From contig JAHRWB010000046.1 of NCBI GenBank assembly GCA_019090385.1, forward strand, positions 1 to 33,843: 33,843 nucleotides of DNA, read 5' to 3'. Origin of the DNA: Pseudomonadales bacterium (GTDB taxonomy: Bacteria > Pseudomonadota > Gammaproteobacteria > Pseudomonadales > Azotimanducaceae). Positions 16,315 through 25,783 of this stretch are shown here, in pieces; position 1 is the first letter of the stretch; each line of letters begins with the position of its first letter. Both the position numbers and the translations under genes were made by a program. The notes below the pieces were generated by a model that worked only from the letters and a program-made list of their open reading frames with translations, had not been told where the DNA came from and ran no database searches.

Positions 16315-17223
16315 TTACATAGACAGCCAATCTTTAGGTTTGAGATATTCTTCATATAAAACTGCTTCAGCGGAACCAGGCTCTGGCTGGTAGTTATACT
16401 GCCAGCTCGCTAACGGTGGCAAGGATGCCAGTACAGATTCTATACGGCGACCAGATTGAAGACCATATTTTGTGCCGCGATCAATGGCCAGATTAAATTC
16501 CGCATAACGACCCCGCCGAATCAGTTGGAAATCCCGTTCCCGTTTGCCCCAGGGTATATCCTTTCGTGCTATCAAAATCGGATTATAGGCGTTTAAAAAA
16601 GCTTCCCCAACAGATCGAACAAAAGCAAAGCTGTTCTCAAATCCGCCTCTATTCCAGTCATCAAAAAATATGCCCCCAACCCCCCTTGTTTCCTTCCTGT
16701 GCGGCAAGTAAAAGTACTCGTCACAAGTATTTTTCAACTCCGTATATATATCGCTGCCAAAGGGATCACAGGCTTCTTTAGCTACCAGATGCCAGTTTTT
16801 CACATCATCTAAAAAAGGGTAGTAAGGTGTCAGATCAAAACCGCCCCCAAAAAACCAGGACGCGGGTTCAGTATTGACAAGAAAAAAACGCAAATTCATA
16901 TGCGTGGTGGGTGCATATGGGTTGAGCGGATGAACAATCATCGATATGGCAGTAGCCTGGAATCCTTTTCCAGCAAAATGCGGATTGCGGTCTGTAGCTG
17001 CCGGCGGCAGAGAGTCTCCTAAACTATGGGAAAACTGAACGGCTGCCTTTTCGATCACCGGCCCGTCCGCCAAAGCCCTGGGGCGACTTAATCCACCACC
17101 GGGGTTGTCAATATTCTCTCGCGTGAATTGTTGCTGCCCGTCAATATTTTCAAGCGATAGACATATACGATCCTGTAAATCCATAAAATAATTTATTACA
17201 TCAATGACTTGGGGGCTTTTCAT
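16315..17223 (-). CDS. hemF: Coproporphyrinogen III oxidase, aerobic
   Basis: 302 residues, the normal HemF length. It catalyses the O2-dependent double decarboxylation of coproporphyrinogen III to protoporphyrinogen IX in haem synthesis, in the cytoplasm. Diagnostic stretches are HMNLRFFLV, WFFGGGFDLTPYY, YFYLPHRKETRGVGGIFFDD, RRGRYAEFNL and the closing LPPLASW near the C-terminus. The ATG is followed by a typical helical start, KSPQVIDVINYFMDLQDRIC. Use of HemF implies growth with oxygen. The gene stands alone: the upstream neighbour is divergent across a 375-base gap and the downstream neighbour is convergent. Confidence 0.97.
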   Translation of the reverse strand: MKSPQVIDVINYFMDLQDRICLSLENIDGQQQFTRENIDNPGGGLSRPRALADGPVIEKAAVQFSHSLGDSLPPAATDRNPHFAGKGFQATAISMIVHPLNPYAPTTHMNLRFFLVNTEPASWFFGGGFDLTPYYPFLDDVKNWHLVAKEACDPFGSDIYTELKNTCDEYFYLPHRKETRGVGGIFFDDWNRGGFENSFAFVRSVGEAFLNAYNPILIARKDIPWGKRERDFQLIRRGRYAEFNLAIDRGTKYGLQSGRRIESVLASLPPLASWQYNYQPEPGSAEAVLYEEYLKPKDWLSM

Positions 17224-17598
17224 AAAGTAATACCTAGGTTTTTTACAGACATAATATCTAATAACTTAACCTGATTTCAAACGAAACAGGGCAGCAGGGT
17301 GCTTCCGTGTAACCTGGCGCAATCTGAATCTTTCATCCAGCAGCGAAAAATCACGCGTGAGCGTTAGTAAACGAGCATGATTGTACACTAAACCCAATGT
17401 TTACATCGCGAGGCTTCGCGGCCTGATCAGACATTAATCCTTATATAGCGCAGCTCGGTTGGTGATGGCTCTGACAAACGGGCCACTCGAATCCTTTTCA
17501 GGATGCTATTCAGATAAATACCGAATCTCGCATGCAATAAAAATAAAGCCGAGTAAACTACAGCAATTATTTGTATCCAGGTATTGTAGAGGTAAATA
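17224..17598. other. 375-bp divergent intergenic region (hemF / acyl-CoA dehydrogenase)
   Basis: No convincing gene is seen on either strand. A small perfect hairpin, CGCGA-GGCT-TCGCG, occurs near 17407-17420. Around 17445-17530 the text superficially resembles a tRNA (TAGCGCAGCTCGGTTGGT, then CTCGAATCC) but does not fold into one. The dehydrogenase ATG is preceded by AGAGG. The region presumably holds both promoters, but I cannot place either with confidence. Confidence 0.5.
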
Positions 17599-18813
17599 AT
17601 GGATTTAGCATTCAGTGACCAGGACAGGGCATTTCAAGACGAAGTCAGGGAGTGGCTTGATGTCAACTGGCCGGCGGAGATGAGAGAGCGGACGGGCAAA
17701 AGTGCGATGAGGCGCTTGAACAAGCTGGATCACGTGTCCTGGCAACAGGCATTAGCAAAAAAGGGCTGGGCAACGGCTAACTGGCCAGATGAATACGAAG
17801 GGCTAAGTTTTACACCTAATCAGAACTATATATTCGATCTCGAAACAGCACGGGTCGGTGCACCTCGAATAATACCTTTCGGTATCCGAATGGTGGCACC
17901 GGTCATTATGAAATTCGGTACAGAAAAGCAGAAAAAGCGATTTTTGCCCGATATACAACATACAAACGTTTGGTGGTGTCAGGGCTATTCAGAGCCGGGT
18001 TCTGGCTCGGATCTGGCTTCAGTAAGCACCAAAGCTGAAGATAGAGGTGATCATTATCTGGTCAACGGCACGAAAACCTGGACCACTATGGCCCAATATG
18101 CAGACTGGATATTTTGCCTTGTCAGAACCAGTAATGAGGATATTCCGCAAAAAGGTATCAGTTTTTTGCTGATAGATATGAAAACGCCGGGTATAGAAGT
18201 TAAACCTATTATTACCCTGGATCAGCCGCCAGAAGGGCACCAGGAGATTAACAGTGTGTATTTTACTGATGTGAAAGTGCCCAAGGAAAATCTCATTGGT
18301 GAAGAGGGCAAAGGTTGGACCTGTGCAAAATATTTACTCGAATTTGAGCGGGGAAGTGCATACTCACCTGACTTAAAAGGCGCCATTAACACCCTGAAGA
18401 TGATTGCTGCTATGGAATCCAATGCAGAGGGCGGGTTATTGTCTGATCAGCAGGAAATAACCAACAAGATCAGTGATATAGAGGTGCAAGTTCTGGCGTT
18501 GGAATTTACTGAATATCGTATTCTTGGCGCGTTGGCCGCAGGCCAAAATGTTGGTCCCGAGTCATCTTTGCTTAAAACAAGAGGGACCGAGTTACAACAA
18601 CTCATTACCGAATTAGCCATGGAACTGTGCGGCATTTATGCGCTTCCACTGGATATGTCTGAGCCCGGGCCGGGGGATAATTTCCAGTGCGCAGGGCCTG
18701 AGTACGCTAATGGTGCTACACAGCTTTATTTTAATGTGCGTAAAGTGTCTATCTTTGCCGGTTCAAATGAAATACAACGCAATATCATGGCCAAATTAGT
18801 ATTGGGATTGTGA
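17599..18813 (+). CDS. Acyl-CoA dehydrogenase family protein
   Basis: 404 residues; ATG with AGAGG seven bases upstream. Flavin-dependent alpha,beta-dehydrogenation of an acyl-CoA or related thioester. The N-terminal helical domain (1-120) is followed by the beta domain with WCQGYSEPGSGSDLAS (126-141, FAD and substrate contacts) and the C-terminal helices. These end in IFAGSNEIQRNIMAKLVLGL, the usual family close. At the place where medium-chain enzymes have the catalytic base (IYEGT) this protein has Ala (IFAGS). Glu250 in LEFERG aligns by eye with the isovaleryl-CoA dehydrogenase base and may take over. The substrate is unknown; partners such as a second dehydrogenase subunit or CoA ligase are not nearby. 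It ends two bases before the convergent sugar transferase. Confidence 0.93.
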   Translation: MDLAFSDQDRAFQDEVREWLDVNWPAEMRERTGKSAMRRLNKLDHVSWQQALAKKGWATANWPDEYEGLSFTPNQNYIFDLETARVGAPRIIPFGIRMVAPVIMKFGTEKQKKRFLPDIQHTNVWWCQGYSEPGSGSDLASVSTKAEDRGDHYLVNGTKTWTTMAQYADWIFCLVRTSNEDIPQKGISFLLIDMKTPGIEVKPIITLDQPPEGHQEINSVYFTDVKVPKENLIGEEGKGWTCAKYLLEFERGSAYSPDLKGAINTLKMIAAMESNAEGGLLSDQQEITNKISDIEVQVLALEFTEYRILGALAAGQNVGPESSLLKTRGTELQQLITELAMELCGIYALPLDMSEPGPGDNFQCAGPEYANGATQLYFNVRKVSIFAGSNEIQRNIMAKLVLGL

Positions 18814-18815
18814 TT

Positions 18816-20246
18816 TCACCTTACTCCTTGGCCAACAAGAACAACTTGCACGGTTTGTAAAAGAATAATTAAATCTAATAGCAGGTTCTGGTTCTTTATA
18901 TAGTACAAGTCGTATTGCAGTTTCTCTTTACTATCTTCCACTGATCCACCGTAGGGGTAGCACAGTTGCGCCCAACCCGTTAAACCGGGCTTTAAATGGT
19001 GCCGGTGGGCATAATAATCTATATCTTCGCACAGACGAGCGACGAACTCTGGCCGTTCCGGACGCGGGCCTACAAAACTCATATCACCTTTAAGAATGTT
19101 CAGGATTTGCGGTAACTCGTCTATTCTGGTCCTGCGCAGAAAGTTACCGATGCGGGTAATACGAGGGTCATTTTCTGCAGTCCACTGAACTTTGCCATCT
19201 TTTTCTGCATCAATATTCATACTGCGAAACTTAAACAGATTGAAATTCACGCCATTTTTGCCTACTCGAACCTGCCGGTAAAATACCGGTTTACTGAATC
19301 CACTACCTACCCATAACATCAAGCCAGTAATCAGCATAATCGGCCAGGAAACCGTTAGAAGCATAATACTGGCCAGCAAGTCAAATCCGCGCTTGGTTTG
19401 CGCACGAAAGGTGTTGTGTATAAAGCCTTCAGAAAACACCATCCACGATGGGCGCAGCAGTTCAATGTCCAACTTTCCGGCCTCACGTTCAATAAAACCC
19501 TGCACATCACACACATTTATGCCCTTGAGTCGACACTCGAACAGATCATCCAGGGGCAGACCACTGCCAGCACTTTGGGTACTGCGCCTACGCTCATCCA
19601 GTGCAACTACAATTTCATCTACATTTTGTTGTAGACAATAATCTACCAAAGAGCCCTCTATAGAAAATACTCGTTGAGCAGGGTCCAGCAAATTGCTTGA
19701 TCCTTTCATCTGAAGAAATCCCAGTAACACAAAACCTCTGCGATCGTATTCTCGACGCATACGAAGTGATATTTTTTGAGCCTGATTCTCTGTACCTAGT
19801 ATAAGTACACATTTTTTAAGGGAATCTTTGTCGGTAATAGATATAACTATCCAGCGAAATAGGGTAGTAGAAAGAAAAGCGAACACCGTGCATATGGTCA
19901 ATACGCCACGACCAAGGCTTATCAACGGGATGAAGTAAGCAATGACGGCAATTCCCATAGTCGCTATGAGAAATATAGCAACGGCTGTTCGTAGCAGCAT
20001 GCCGCTGAAGCCTTCGCGAATGCGCGACTCGTATACACCCATTGAGATCATACTGATTACTACAACCAGCGCATAAATCAGACTGCTAGCCATAACCGAA
20101 CGGTTTTCGGAGGGCAGCATCCAAAGCTCGGAGTAAACCGCGAAATATACACAGGCTACAACAATGCAGTACTCAGCAAGCGCCATAAGTAAATAAGGCG
20201 TATGCACGTAGTTCCGAAATATCCGGATATGTGAAGACCCGCCCAT
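18816..20246 (-). CDS. Polyprenyl-phosphate sugar-1-phosphate transferase (PEP-CTERM/XrtA-associated EpsB-like)
   Basis: 476 residues from the ATG at 20246. The frame is open 48 codons further upstream, but that extension is polar and unlike the family, whose members begin as here with [20 protein letters not shown]. Four N-terminal membrane helices (about 17-135) precede a Rossmann-like domain (about 143-250), a fifth helix (about 288-312) and the bacterial sugar transferase domain. The latter has KRGFD (285-289), FKFRSM (338-343), DELPQ (376-380), [11 protein letters not shown] and KPGLTGWAQ (419-427). These enzymes start exopolysaccharide repeat units on undecaprenyl phosphate in the inner membrane. 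The N-terminal wording matches my memory of TIGR03013, typical of exosortase/PEP-CTERM genomes, but no exosortase or other eps gene is present here. The neighbouring cysD/cysNC supply PAPS, which could serve polysaccharide sulfation; that is speculation. Confidence 0.9.
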   Translation of the reverse strand: MGGSSHIRIFRNYVHTPYLLMALAEYCIVVACVYFAVYSELWMLPSENRSVMASSLIYALVVVISMISMGVYESRIREGFSGMLLRTAVAIFLIATMGIAVIAYFIPLISLGRGVLTICTVFAFLSTTLFRWIVISITDKDSLKKCVLILGTENQAQKISLRMRREYDRRGFVLLGFLQMKGSSNLLDPAQRVFSIEGSLVDYCLQQNVDEIVVALDERRRSTQSAGSGLPLDDLFECRLKGINVCDVQGFIEREAGKLDIELLRPSWMVFSEGFIHNTFRAQTKRGFDLLASIMLLTVSWPIMLITGLMLWVGSGFSKPVFYRQVRVGKNGVNFNLFKFRSMNIDAEKDGKVQWTAENDPRITRIGNFLRRTRIDELPQILNILKGDMSFVGPRPERPEFVARLCEDIDYYAHRHHLKPGLTGWAQLCYPYGGSVEDSKEKLQYDLYYIKNQNLLLDLIILLQTVQVVLVGQGVR

Positions 20247-20606
20247 ATTACTTTGAAATTTTCCTAACTGCACTGACCTGTGTAGTATCCAGCATCTATG
20301 CGCTCGGTGTCTAGATAACTGACTGCTACACGGCTCGAGGAAACGTTTATTTTGATAGTTTTTTGTAAACAGATACTTGTAACAATGCATAGCACACCAT
20401 TGCGTATAATCTATATTATGTTAAATAGTTTTTAGTGCTGATACTAAGCCATCGAAAGCAGATATTGTCCTTCTAGTTTACATTTACAAAATATATGCAA
20501 TTTATGGGATATATTTCACCAATGCAGCACCGGAAATCTCTATAATCGATTCCTCTTTACTTCATTATTATAATCCCACCTGACACACAGGGACTTTTTA
20601 TCAGGC
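20247..20606. promoter_or_regulatory. 360-bp divergent promoter region (sugar transferase / cysD)
   Basis: No gene is seen. The region is AT-rich. TATAAT occurs at 20405-20410, 20541-20546 and 20569-20574 on the plus strand, and a doubled TTTACA at 20477-20488, but none of these pairs gives a good -35/-10 spacing. Both genes are likely to be controlled from here; a CysB-type site is plausible for cysD but I cannot identify one. Confidence 0.4.
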
Positions 20607-21506
20607 ATGAACATATCTCATTTACGACGGCTTGAGGCCGAAAGTATTCAAATCTTCCGCGAAGTTGCGGCAGAGTGTGAAAACCCGGTTTTTTTGTATT
20701 CTATCGGCAAAGATTCGTCAGTGATGCTCGAATTAGCACTGAAAGCTTTTTATCCAGCTCCTCTACCCTTTCCCGTTCTACATGTGGACACTACCTGGAA
20801 ATTTCGCGAAATGATCGAATTTCGCGAACATGTTGCCCAAAAGTACAGTTTGGATATGCGTGTTCACATCAATCCCGATGGCATTGAACAAAATATTGGA
20901 CCCATTACCCACGGATCCGCGGTACATACCGATGTTATGAAAACCCAAGGCTTGAAACAGGCACTGGATTATTATCAATTTGATGCAGCTTTTGGAGGCG
21001 CACGCCGGGATGAAGAAAAATCTCGGGCTAAAGAACGAGTATTTTCTTTTCGCACTGACAAACACAGCTGGGACCCAAAAAATCAGCGGCCAGAGCTATG
21101 GTCCATTTACAATACACGTATAAAGAAAGGAGAATCGATTCGTGTCTTTCCACTGTCCAATTGGACAGAACTCGATATATGGCAATACATCAAACTTGAG
21201 AATATCGAGTTGGTATCGCTCTACTTTGCCAAAAAACGACCTGTTGTTGAACGAGATGGCATGTTAATTATGGTCGATGATGAGCGTTTTCAACTGGCTG
21301 ATGGCGAAAAGGTCCAAAATAGGAAAGTACGTTTTAGGACACTAGGATGCTACCCCTTAACTGCAGCTATTGATTCAGATGCCGAAGACTTGAACAGTGT
21401 AATACAGGAAATGCTGGTCGCTAGGACCTCAGAACGCGAGGGGCGTTTAATCGATACCGATTCAAGTGCCTCTATGGAGAAGAAAAAACAGGAAGGTTAC
21501 TTTTAA
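20607..21506 (+). CDS. cysD: Sulfate adenylyltransferase small subunit
   Basis: 299 residues, matching CysD length. The PP-loop for ATP is [10 protein letters not shown] (about 32-41). Other family marks are [25 protein letters not shown] and [16 protein letters not shown]. With CysN it forms ATP sulfurylase, making adenosine 5'-phosphosulfate (APS) from sulfate and ATP. The stop TAA overlaps the ATG of cysNC by one base, so the subunits are translationally coupled. This is the first step of assimilatory sulfate activation in the cytoplasm. No PAPS reductase or sulfite reductase lies in the window. Confidence 0.97.
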   Translation: MNISHLRRLEAESIQIFREVAAECENPVFLYSIGKDSSVMLELALKAFYPAPLPFPVLHVDTTWKFREMIEFREHVAQKYSLDMRVHINPDGIEQNIGPITHGSAVHTDVMKTQGLKQALDYYQFDAAFGGARRDEEKSRAKERVFSFRTDKHSWDPKNQRPELWSIYNTRIKKGESIRVFPLSNWTELDIWQYIKLENIELVSLYFAKKRPVVERDGMLIMVDDERFQLADGEKVQNRKVRFRTLGCYPLTAAIDSDAEDLNSVIQEMLVARTSEREGRLIDTDSSASMEKKKQEGYF

Positions 21507-23431
21507 TGGCTGCCACAGATCAGTATGAGAAAAAACAGCAGTCTTCTGCAGAACTGGATAGTTATGTCGAAGCACAGGAAAACAAATCGTTATTGAGATT
21601 CATCACATGTGGCAGCGTTGATGATGGGAAATCCACCTTAATCGGCAGACTCTTATATGATTCTAAATTATTGTATGAAGACCAGGTAGAGTCACTAAAA
21701 GCAGAATCCAAAAGGATCGGCACCCAGGGTGATGAGATCGATTTTGCCCTGCTTGTAGATGGATTAGCTGCTGAAAGAGAACAAGGCATCACCATTGATG
21801 TGGCCTACCGTTTTTTTTCGACTGAGCACCGCAAATATATCGTTGCAGATACACCAGGACATGTTCAGTATACAAGAAATATGGCTACCGGCGCTTCCAC
21901 TGCGGATGCGGCGGTGATTCTGGTCGACGCACGGCACGGTTTACAAACACAAACCTACCGACACAGCTTTATCGTATCTTTGCTGGGGATCAAGCACGTT
22001 ATAATCGCCATTAATAAAATGGATTTAGTTAATTACGATGAGTCGGTATTTAACGAAATTCGTGCCGACTACGAAACGTTTTCTGACAAACTGGCTTTTA
22101 AAGAAATAACCTATCTGCCTATTTCTGCTCTAAAAGGCGATAATATTACTGAGTCATCTACCAATATGGCATGGCACAAGGGTGCTGCGTTGCTGCCTTT
22201 GCTTGATAAAATAGACTGTGCAGAAGAAGATCTTAGTCTGGGTTTTAGAATGCCAGTGCAATTGGTGAACCGCCCTAACCTGGATTTCCGCGGCTTTTGT
22301 GGCACCATATCCAGCGGTGAAGTTTCTGTGGGCGATGAAGTTGTTGTCTTGCCAAATATCAGCGCAAGCAAAATCAGCAATATCATTTGCGGCCGCAATA
22401 ACGTTTCCACAGCATGCGCAGGCGAAGCAATTACGCTTGAGCTCGAGGATGAGGTCGATTGTTCTCGTGGCAATATGATTACTGCGAAAAATGCACGCTG
22501 CGAAATCAGTGATCAATTTCAGGTCAATGTAATCTGGATGAGTGAATCTCCCCTACTGCCTGGCCGCTCTTATTTCATAAAAACTGGAACCCAGACACTG
22601 GCTGGCGTTTTTACAGCGCTTAAACACAAGGTGAATGTCAATACACTGGAGAATGAGCCAGCATCTTCGTTAGAACTCAACGAGGTTGGGATAGTTAATC
22701 TGGGGTTGGATAAACCCATAGCATACGAAGTCTACGACAAGAGTCGCGACCTGGGCTCCTTTGTTATAATCGACCGCATCACCAACGAAACTATTGGGGC
22801 TGGAATGATAAATTTCAGCCTACGTCGCGCCGGAAATATACACTGGCACACCCCTGATATTGATGCCGCCGCGCGCGCACTGATTAAACAACAGCGCCCT
22901 GCTGCACTCTGGTTTACCGGGTTATCAGGTTCGGGCAAGTCAACTGTTGCCAACCTTCTGGAAAAGAAACTTCACGCTCGAGGTAAACATACCTATACCT
23001 TGGATGGCGATAACGTAAGACATGGCCTCACAAAAGACCTGGGATTTACAGATGCTGACCGAGTTGAAAATATTCGGCGTGTTGGCGAAGTCTCGAAATT
23101 AATGATTGATGCCGGCCTGTTGGTGCTTAGTGCGTTTATTTCCCCCTTTCGCAGCGAACGTCAGTTAGCTCGTGAGCTGCTGAATGCAGACCAATTTATA
23201 GAAATTTACGTTAAAGCAAGCGTTGAAACCTGTGAAAAGCGTGATCCAAAAGGTCTTTATGCAAAGGCCCGGCGTGGTGAGATCAAACATTTTACCGGTA
23301 TAGATTCAGGCTATGAAGAACCCGCGAATGCAGAATTAATACTTGATACAGACAAATATTCTGCAGAACAATGCGCGGAGCAAATCATCGTTTATCTTGA
23401 ACAACAAGGTTTTTTGAATGCTGATGACTAA
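21506..23431 (+). CDS. cysN: Bifunctional sulfate adenylyltransferase GTPase subunit / APS kinase
   Basis: 641 residues in two fused enzymes (CysNC). Residues about 28-440 are the CysN GTPase: P-loop GSVDDGKST (36-44), DTPGH (115-119), NKMD (170-173), then beta-barrel domains like EF-Tu. Residues about 460-641 are the CysC APS kinase: P-loop GLSGSGKST (472-480), DGDNVRHGL, and FISPFRSER with Ser546. CysN drives APS formation by GTP hydrolysis and CysC phosphorylates APS to PAPS. PAPS is used for sulfate reduction and for sulfation of carbohydrates or lipids. Both active sites appear intact. A 13-bp inverted repeat follows the stop at 23455-23504. Confidence 0.97.
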   Translation: MAATDQYEKKQQSSAELDSYVEAQENKSLLRFITCGSVDDGKSTLIGRLLYDSKLLYEDQVESLKAESKRIGTQGDEIDFALLVDGLAAEREQGITIDVAYRFFSTEHRKYIVADTPGHVQYTRNMATGASTADAAVILVDARHGLQTQTYRHSFIVSLLGIKHVIIAINKMDLVNYDESVFNEIRADYETFSDKLAFKEITYLPISALKGDNITESSTNMAWHKGAALLPLLDKIDCAEEDLSLGFRMPVQLVNRPNLDFRGFCGTISSGEVSVGDEVVVLPNISASKISNIICGRNNVSTACAGEAITLELEDEVDCSRGNMITAKNARCEISDQFQVNVIWMSESPLLPGRSYFIKTGTQTLAGVFTALKHKVNVNTLENEPASSLELNEVGIVNLGLDKPIAYEVYDKSRDLGSFVIIDRITNETIGAGMINFSLRRAGNIHWHTPDIDAAARALIKQQRPAALWFTGLSGSGKSTVANLLEKKLHARGKHTYTLDGDNVRHGLTKDLGFTDADRVENIRRVGEVSKLMIDAGLLVLSAFISPFRSERQLARELLNADQFIEIYVKASVETCEKRDPKGLYAKARRGEIKHFTGIDSGYEEPANAELILDTDKYSAEQCAEQIIVYLEQQGFLNADD

Positions 23432-23454
23432 TCAAACCATGATTTAAGCACTAT

Positions 23455-23504
23455 TTTCGACAGTTCCTGAACACTCCAGAGGCAGTACCATGGAACTGTC
23501 GAAA
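23455..23504. repeat. 13-bp perfect inverted repeat downstream of cysNC
   Basis: TTTCGACAGTTCC (23455-23467) and GGAACTGTCGAAA (23492-23504) are exact reverse complements with a 24-base loop. The core TTCGACAG recurs in direct orientation at 23523-23530. No T-run follows, so it is not a classic terminator. It may stabilise the cysNC mRNA 3' end, act as a protein site for the next gene, or be a dispersed repeat. Confidence 0.75.
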
Positions 23505-23583
23505 TACAGCATTTGATAGCTATTCGACAGATCTCAAAGTCCGAACTAGGCTAAGTCTATAGCTGACTAAAACAGATTCTTCC

Positions 23584-23802
23584 ATGAAACTTCACAAAGC
23601 TCGATATTTGTTGCTGCCTTTTTACCTTTTTACGCTTGCGGCGTGTGAAGATAAATTTAGCAAATTGAGTGATGCAGAATTACAGCAGAATATATTTGAC
23701 TGTAATTCAACACTCGAACCTAGCCCCGGGAAGGCAGTTAGTTGCGGAAATTTCATGAAGGAATGTGAGCGCAGGCGAAATGAAGGCCGATTTGTCTGCT
23801 AA
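23584..23802 (+). CDS. Small Cys-rich lipoprotein, function unknown
   Basis: 72 residues. The start MKLHKARYLLLPFYLFTLAAC is a classic lipoprotein signal with lipobox LAAC and Cys21. Residue +2 is Glu rather than Asp, so outer-membrane sorting is likely. The mature part is only about 50 residues and has four further Cys residues (in DCNST, SCGNF, KECER and the final VC), which could form two disulfides in the periplasm. I do not recognise a family. It overlaps the next exported protein gene by 23 bases, so the two are very probably co-translated and may act together at the cell envelope. Confidence 0.75.
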   Translation: MKLHKARYLLLPFYLFTLAACEDKFSKLSDAELQQNIFDCNSTLEPSPGKAVSCGNFMKECERRRNEGRFVC

Positions 23803-24985
23803 AAACGTACTCCTCTATATCAATGCATTTTGGATTCTTTCATTACAGCCGCTTGAATCACTTTGGGCCCAAGGGGCGTTGGGTATCCAGTTTGGCGCGG
23901 CCATAGATATTCACCTGATTTCTGAACCCCTAGAGGTGGTTACCGCACAATATGCACCACAACCACCCCCTGGCATTTCGTACACTCTACGGCCTCATGC
24001 ACCAGCACACCTTCGTGATCAGTGGTTTACCCTCATCCCGAAAGTCGTTCCACGTATTCTCCAGGAACGTACTGTTGGCTACCAGGTTCAAATTAATGAG
24101 CAATTACAGGCCATACGACTCGTTGCGAGAGTACAGCTAGAACAAAATTGTAATGAACTCACTCCGGCCCTAACGGGTATTCTGGATAAAAAATATTCAA
24201 CTGTCGAAGCCATAGCTAGGCGACCAAACTATGCCCATCACGGCCAATTTGAATCAGATGCCATGCGCATAGATCTACACTGTTCTGATAGCAATAGGTT
24301 TCTACTACTTGAATACAGTGATCCGGTGGCTGTGATGAATTGGTTCAACTATCAAGCATCGGAAATCAACACATGGACAGCAGAACAAAAGCGTAAAAAG
24401 AATCTCAGGATAGCGCAATCAATATCTATGGGTAATCCTAAGAAACTACTGGGCGGCTATACCATTCTCTTCGACAACCCTATATTGGGCCTAAAATCCT
24501 TTGAAGCAGACCAAGCAACCAAATTGCCATCTAGTCTGGTTGAGACGCAAGTTAAGGTTGAAATAGCTGCCGACGAATACCGAGTCCTACTATCACCTGA
24601 TTCAAAGCCATACAAAATAACAGGTATATACCGCTTCGAATCACAAATTGAAGCTATTGAAAAAATGAGGGAAATTTTCGAAGCCCTCAGCGAAAAATAC
24701 GGCAAAGCACTAAAGAATCGCCCGAGGCACAAAATATTTAATGTCAGTTCCGACTACATCGTTGAGAGATTTATACCACCTGCGTCTTTTGAACTAACAT
24801 TTATCCAACGTGAAGGTATCAGATTACAGCGCAAACGAAAACAAGCGGCAACAGAACTAAAACAAAACCAGGAAGCCGCCAGATTATTGTCGGCTCAGAA
24901 AAAGGCAGAAATGGAAGCCAGGATAGCCAAGGATCGCAAGGATGAGGAGCAGCGTAGATGGAACGAATCAACAATGGGTTTATAA
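23780..24985 (+). CDS. Exported protein of unknown function with an internal duplication
   Basis: 401 residues from ATG 23780; a GTG 15 bases upstream is the alternative start. The N-terminus NVLLYINAFWILSLQPLESLWA looks like a signal peptide cleaved before QG. Two stretches of the mature protein resemble each other: one around LGIQFGAAIDIHL to ILDKKYSTVEAI and one around GGYTILFDNPILG to LSEKYGKAL. In each, a beta-rich start is followed by a helix ending in KKY/EKY. I read this as two copies of one domain. The last 60 residues are a Lys/Arg/Glu-rich helix likely to form a coiled coil. I recognise no family. The overlapping lipoprotein gene upstream suggests a shared envelope role. Confidence 0.75.
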   Translation: MKADLSAKNVLLYINAFWILSLQPLESLWAQGALGIQFGAAIDIHLISEPLEVVTAQYAPQPPPGISYTLRPHAPAHLRDQWFTLIPKVVPRILQERTVGYQVQINEQLQAIRLVARVQLEQNCNELTPALTGILDKKYSTVEAIARRPNYAHHGQFESDAMRIDLHCSDSNRFLLLEYSDPVAVMNWFNYQASEINTWTAEQKRKKNLRIAQSISMGNPKKLLGGYTILFDNPILGLKSFEADQATKLPSSLVETQVKVEIAADEYRVLLSPDSKPYKITGIYRFESQIEAIEKMREIFEALSEKYGKALKNRPRHKIFNVSSDYIVERFIPPASFELTFIQREGIRLQRKRKQAATELKQNQEAARLLSAQKKAEMEARIAKDRKDEEQRRWNESTMGL

Positions 24986-25143
24986 CAGATCGTAGATCTG
25001 GTGAGGAACGACGCAAGTTACATGTTAGACCGTTAGCAAACAGATTGTTCGTAGATGTGCGTCGAAAAGAAAGGCGTGCCCTACTACAACAGGCCTGCAT
25101 GTGGGAGAAAATCCAGATAAAAAGTAACTTTCCTCACAGTTAA
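24958..25143 (+). CDS. Arg-rich micro-protein with DRRSGEERR motif
   Basis: 61 residues; ATG with GAGGAG eight bases upstream, overlapping the end of the preceding gene by 28 bases. The sequence holds TDRRSGEERRK and VRRKERRAL. Short proteins with repeated DRR-S/T-G-x-(D/E)RR patterns are common in gammaproteobacteria, but their role is not known to me. The good ribosome-binding site, the recognisable motif and the fit between two genes argue that it is real. The other strand here has an open frame too, but with no support. It converges on the DUF1631-like gene with seven bases between stops. Confidence 0.55.
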   Translation: MERINNGFITDRRSGEERRKLHVRPLANRLFVDVRRKERRALLQQACMWEKIQIKSNFPHS

Positions 25144-25150
25144 GCTCTGA

Positions 25151-25783
25151 TTATCCGCCTGAAACCTTTTCTATTTCAGATAATGACCTAAATCCATGTT
25201 CGTTGAGAGAACGATTCGCCTCTCCATAAATTGGCCCGAGACAGTCCAGAACATATCTTGCAAAGAGATTCTGCACTATTTCTATCGATGCATTGTCCAT
25301 CCGTAAGGAGCGGCATGAAGCCACAAATGCTTTGGAAACGCTAATAGGAGCGATGGGTAATCCATGAGCGCCTATCAGACTACCTGTTGCGTCAGCGACA
25401 CGCTCAGCAATAATTGTCAGTACACCACTGAAATGAGAATAGGTTTTTTGCGCCATATCATCTACTAGCTGCTGAAGATTACTCGGTACGCCACTACGAC
25501 CTTCAGCCACTTTGCTGTTTTCACCCGAAAACCAGGCGACTCTATATCGATCCAGTGTTCGACTAAAATTTTTCAGTAAACCAGATTTCCGAAAACGTAA
25601 TTCACGCATTAAGTCAAAGCACCGACGACGTTGTTCATCTTCTTCAGTATTGTGGGCCAACTCAAACAAACTCTCTTCAATATTTGAATAGAAACCATCC
25701 ATCAGCCCGAGAATTTGTGTCGTCGCGCAATAATGCACTCTGTTGAGCACATCCAGATGCGTGCTGTGGTCACTGTTACTCAT
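25151..25783 (-). CDS. Short DUF1631-like protein
   Basis: 210 residues from ATG 25783, which has GGGAGAGG nine bases upstream; a TTG 18 bases further up is less likely. The segment with LFELAHNTEEDEQRRRCFDLMRELRFR, and the later block beginning VQNLFARYVLDCLGPIYGEAN, recall the N-terminal region of DUF1631 proteins of pseudomonads. Those are usually about 700 residues or more, so this is a short member or a remnant. It is largely helical with no signal peptide or membrane helix. It lies 175 bases downstream of gspM on the same strand, where gspN would stand in some secretion operons, but it does not resemble GspN. Confidence 0.65.
   Translation of the reverse strand: MSNSDHSTHLDVLNRVHYCATTQILGLMDGFYSNIEESLFELAHNTEEDEQRRRCFDLMRELRFRKSGLLKNFSRTLDRYRVAWFSGENSKVAEGRSGVPSNLQQLVDDMAQKTYSHFSGVLTIIAERVADATGSLIGAHGLPIAPISVSKAFVASCRSLRMDNASIEIVQNLFARYVLDCLGPIYGEANRSLNEHGFRSLSEIEKVSGG

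Noticed and set aside
17445-17530. tRNA-like text (TAGCGCAGCTCGGTTGGT followed by CTCGAATCC)
   Set aside because: The D, anticodon and T stems do not pair properly, the possible anticodon loop would be eight bases, and no acceptor stem or CCA is present. Treated as chance or a very old remnant.
20247-20390. 48-codon N-terminal extension of the sugar transferase
   Set aside because: Polar, Cys/His-rich translation unlike any family member; the ATG at 20246 gives the expected N-terminus.
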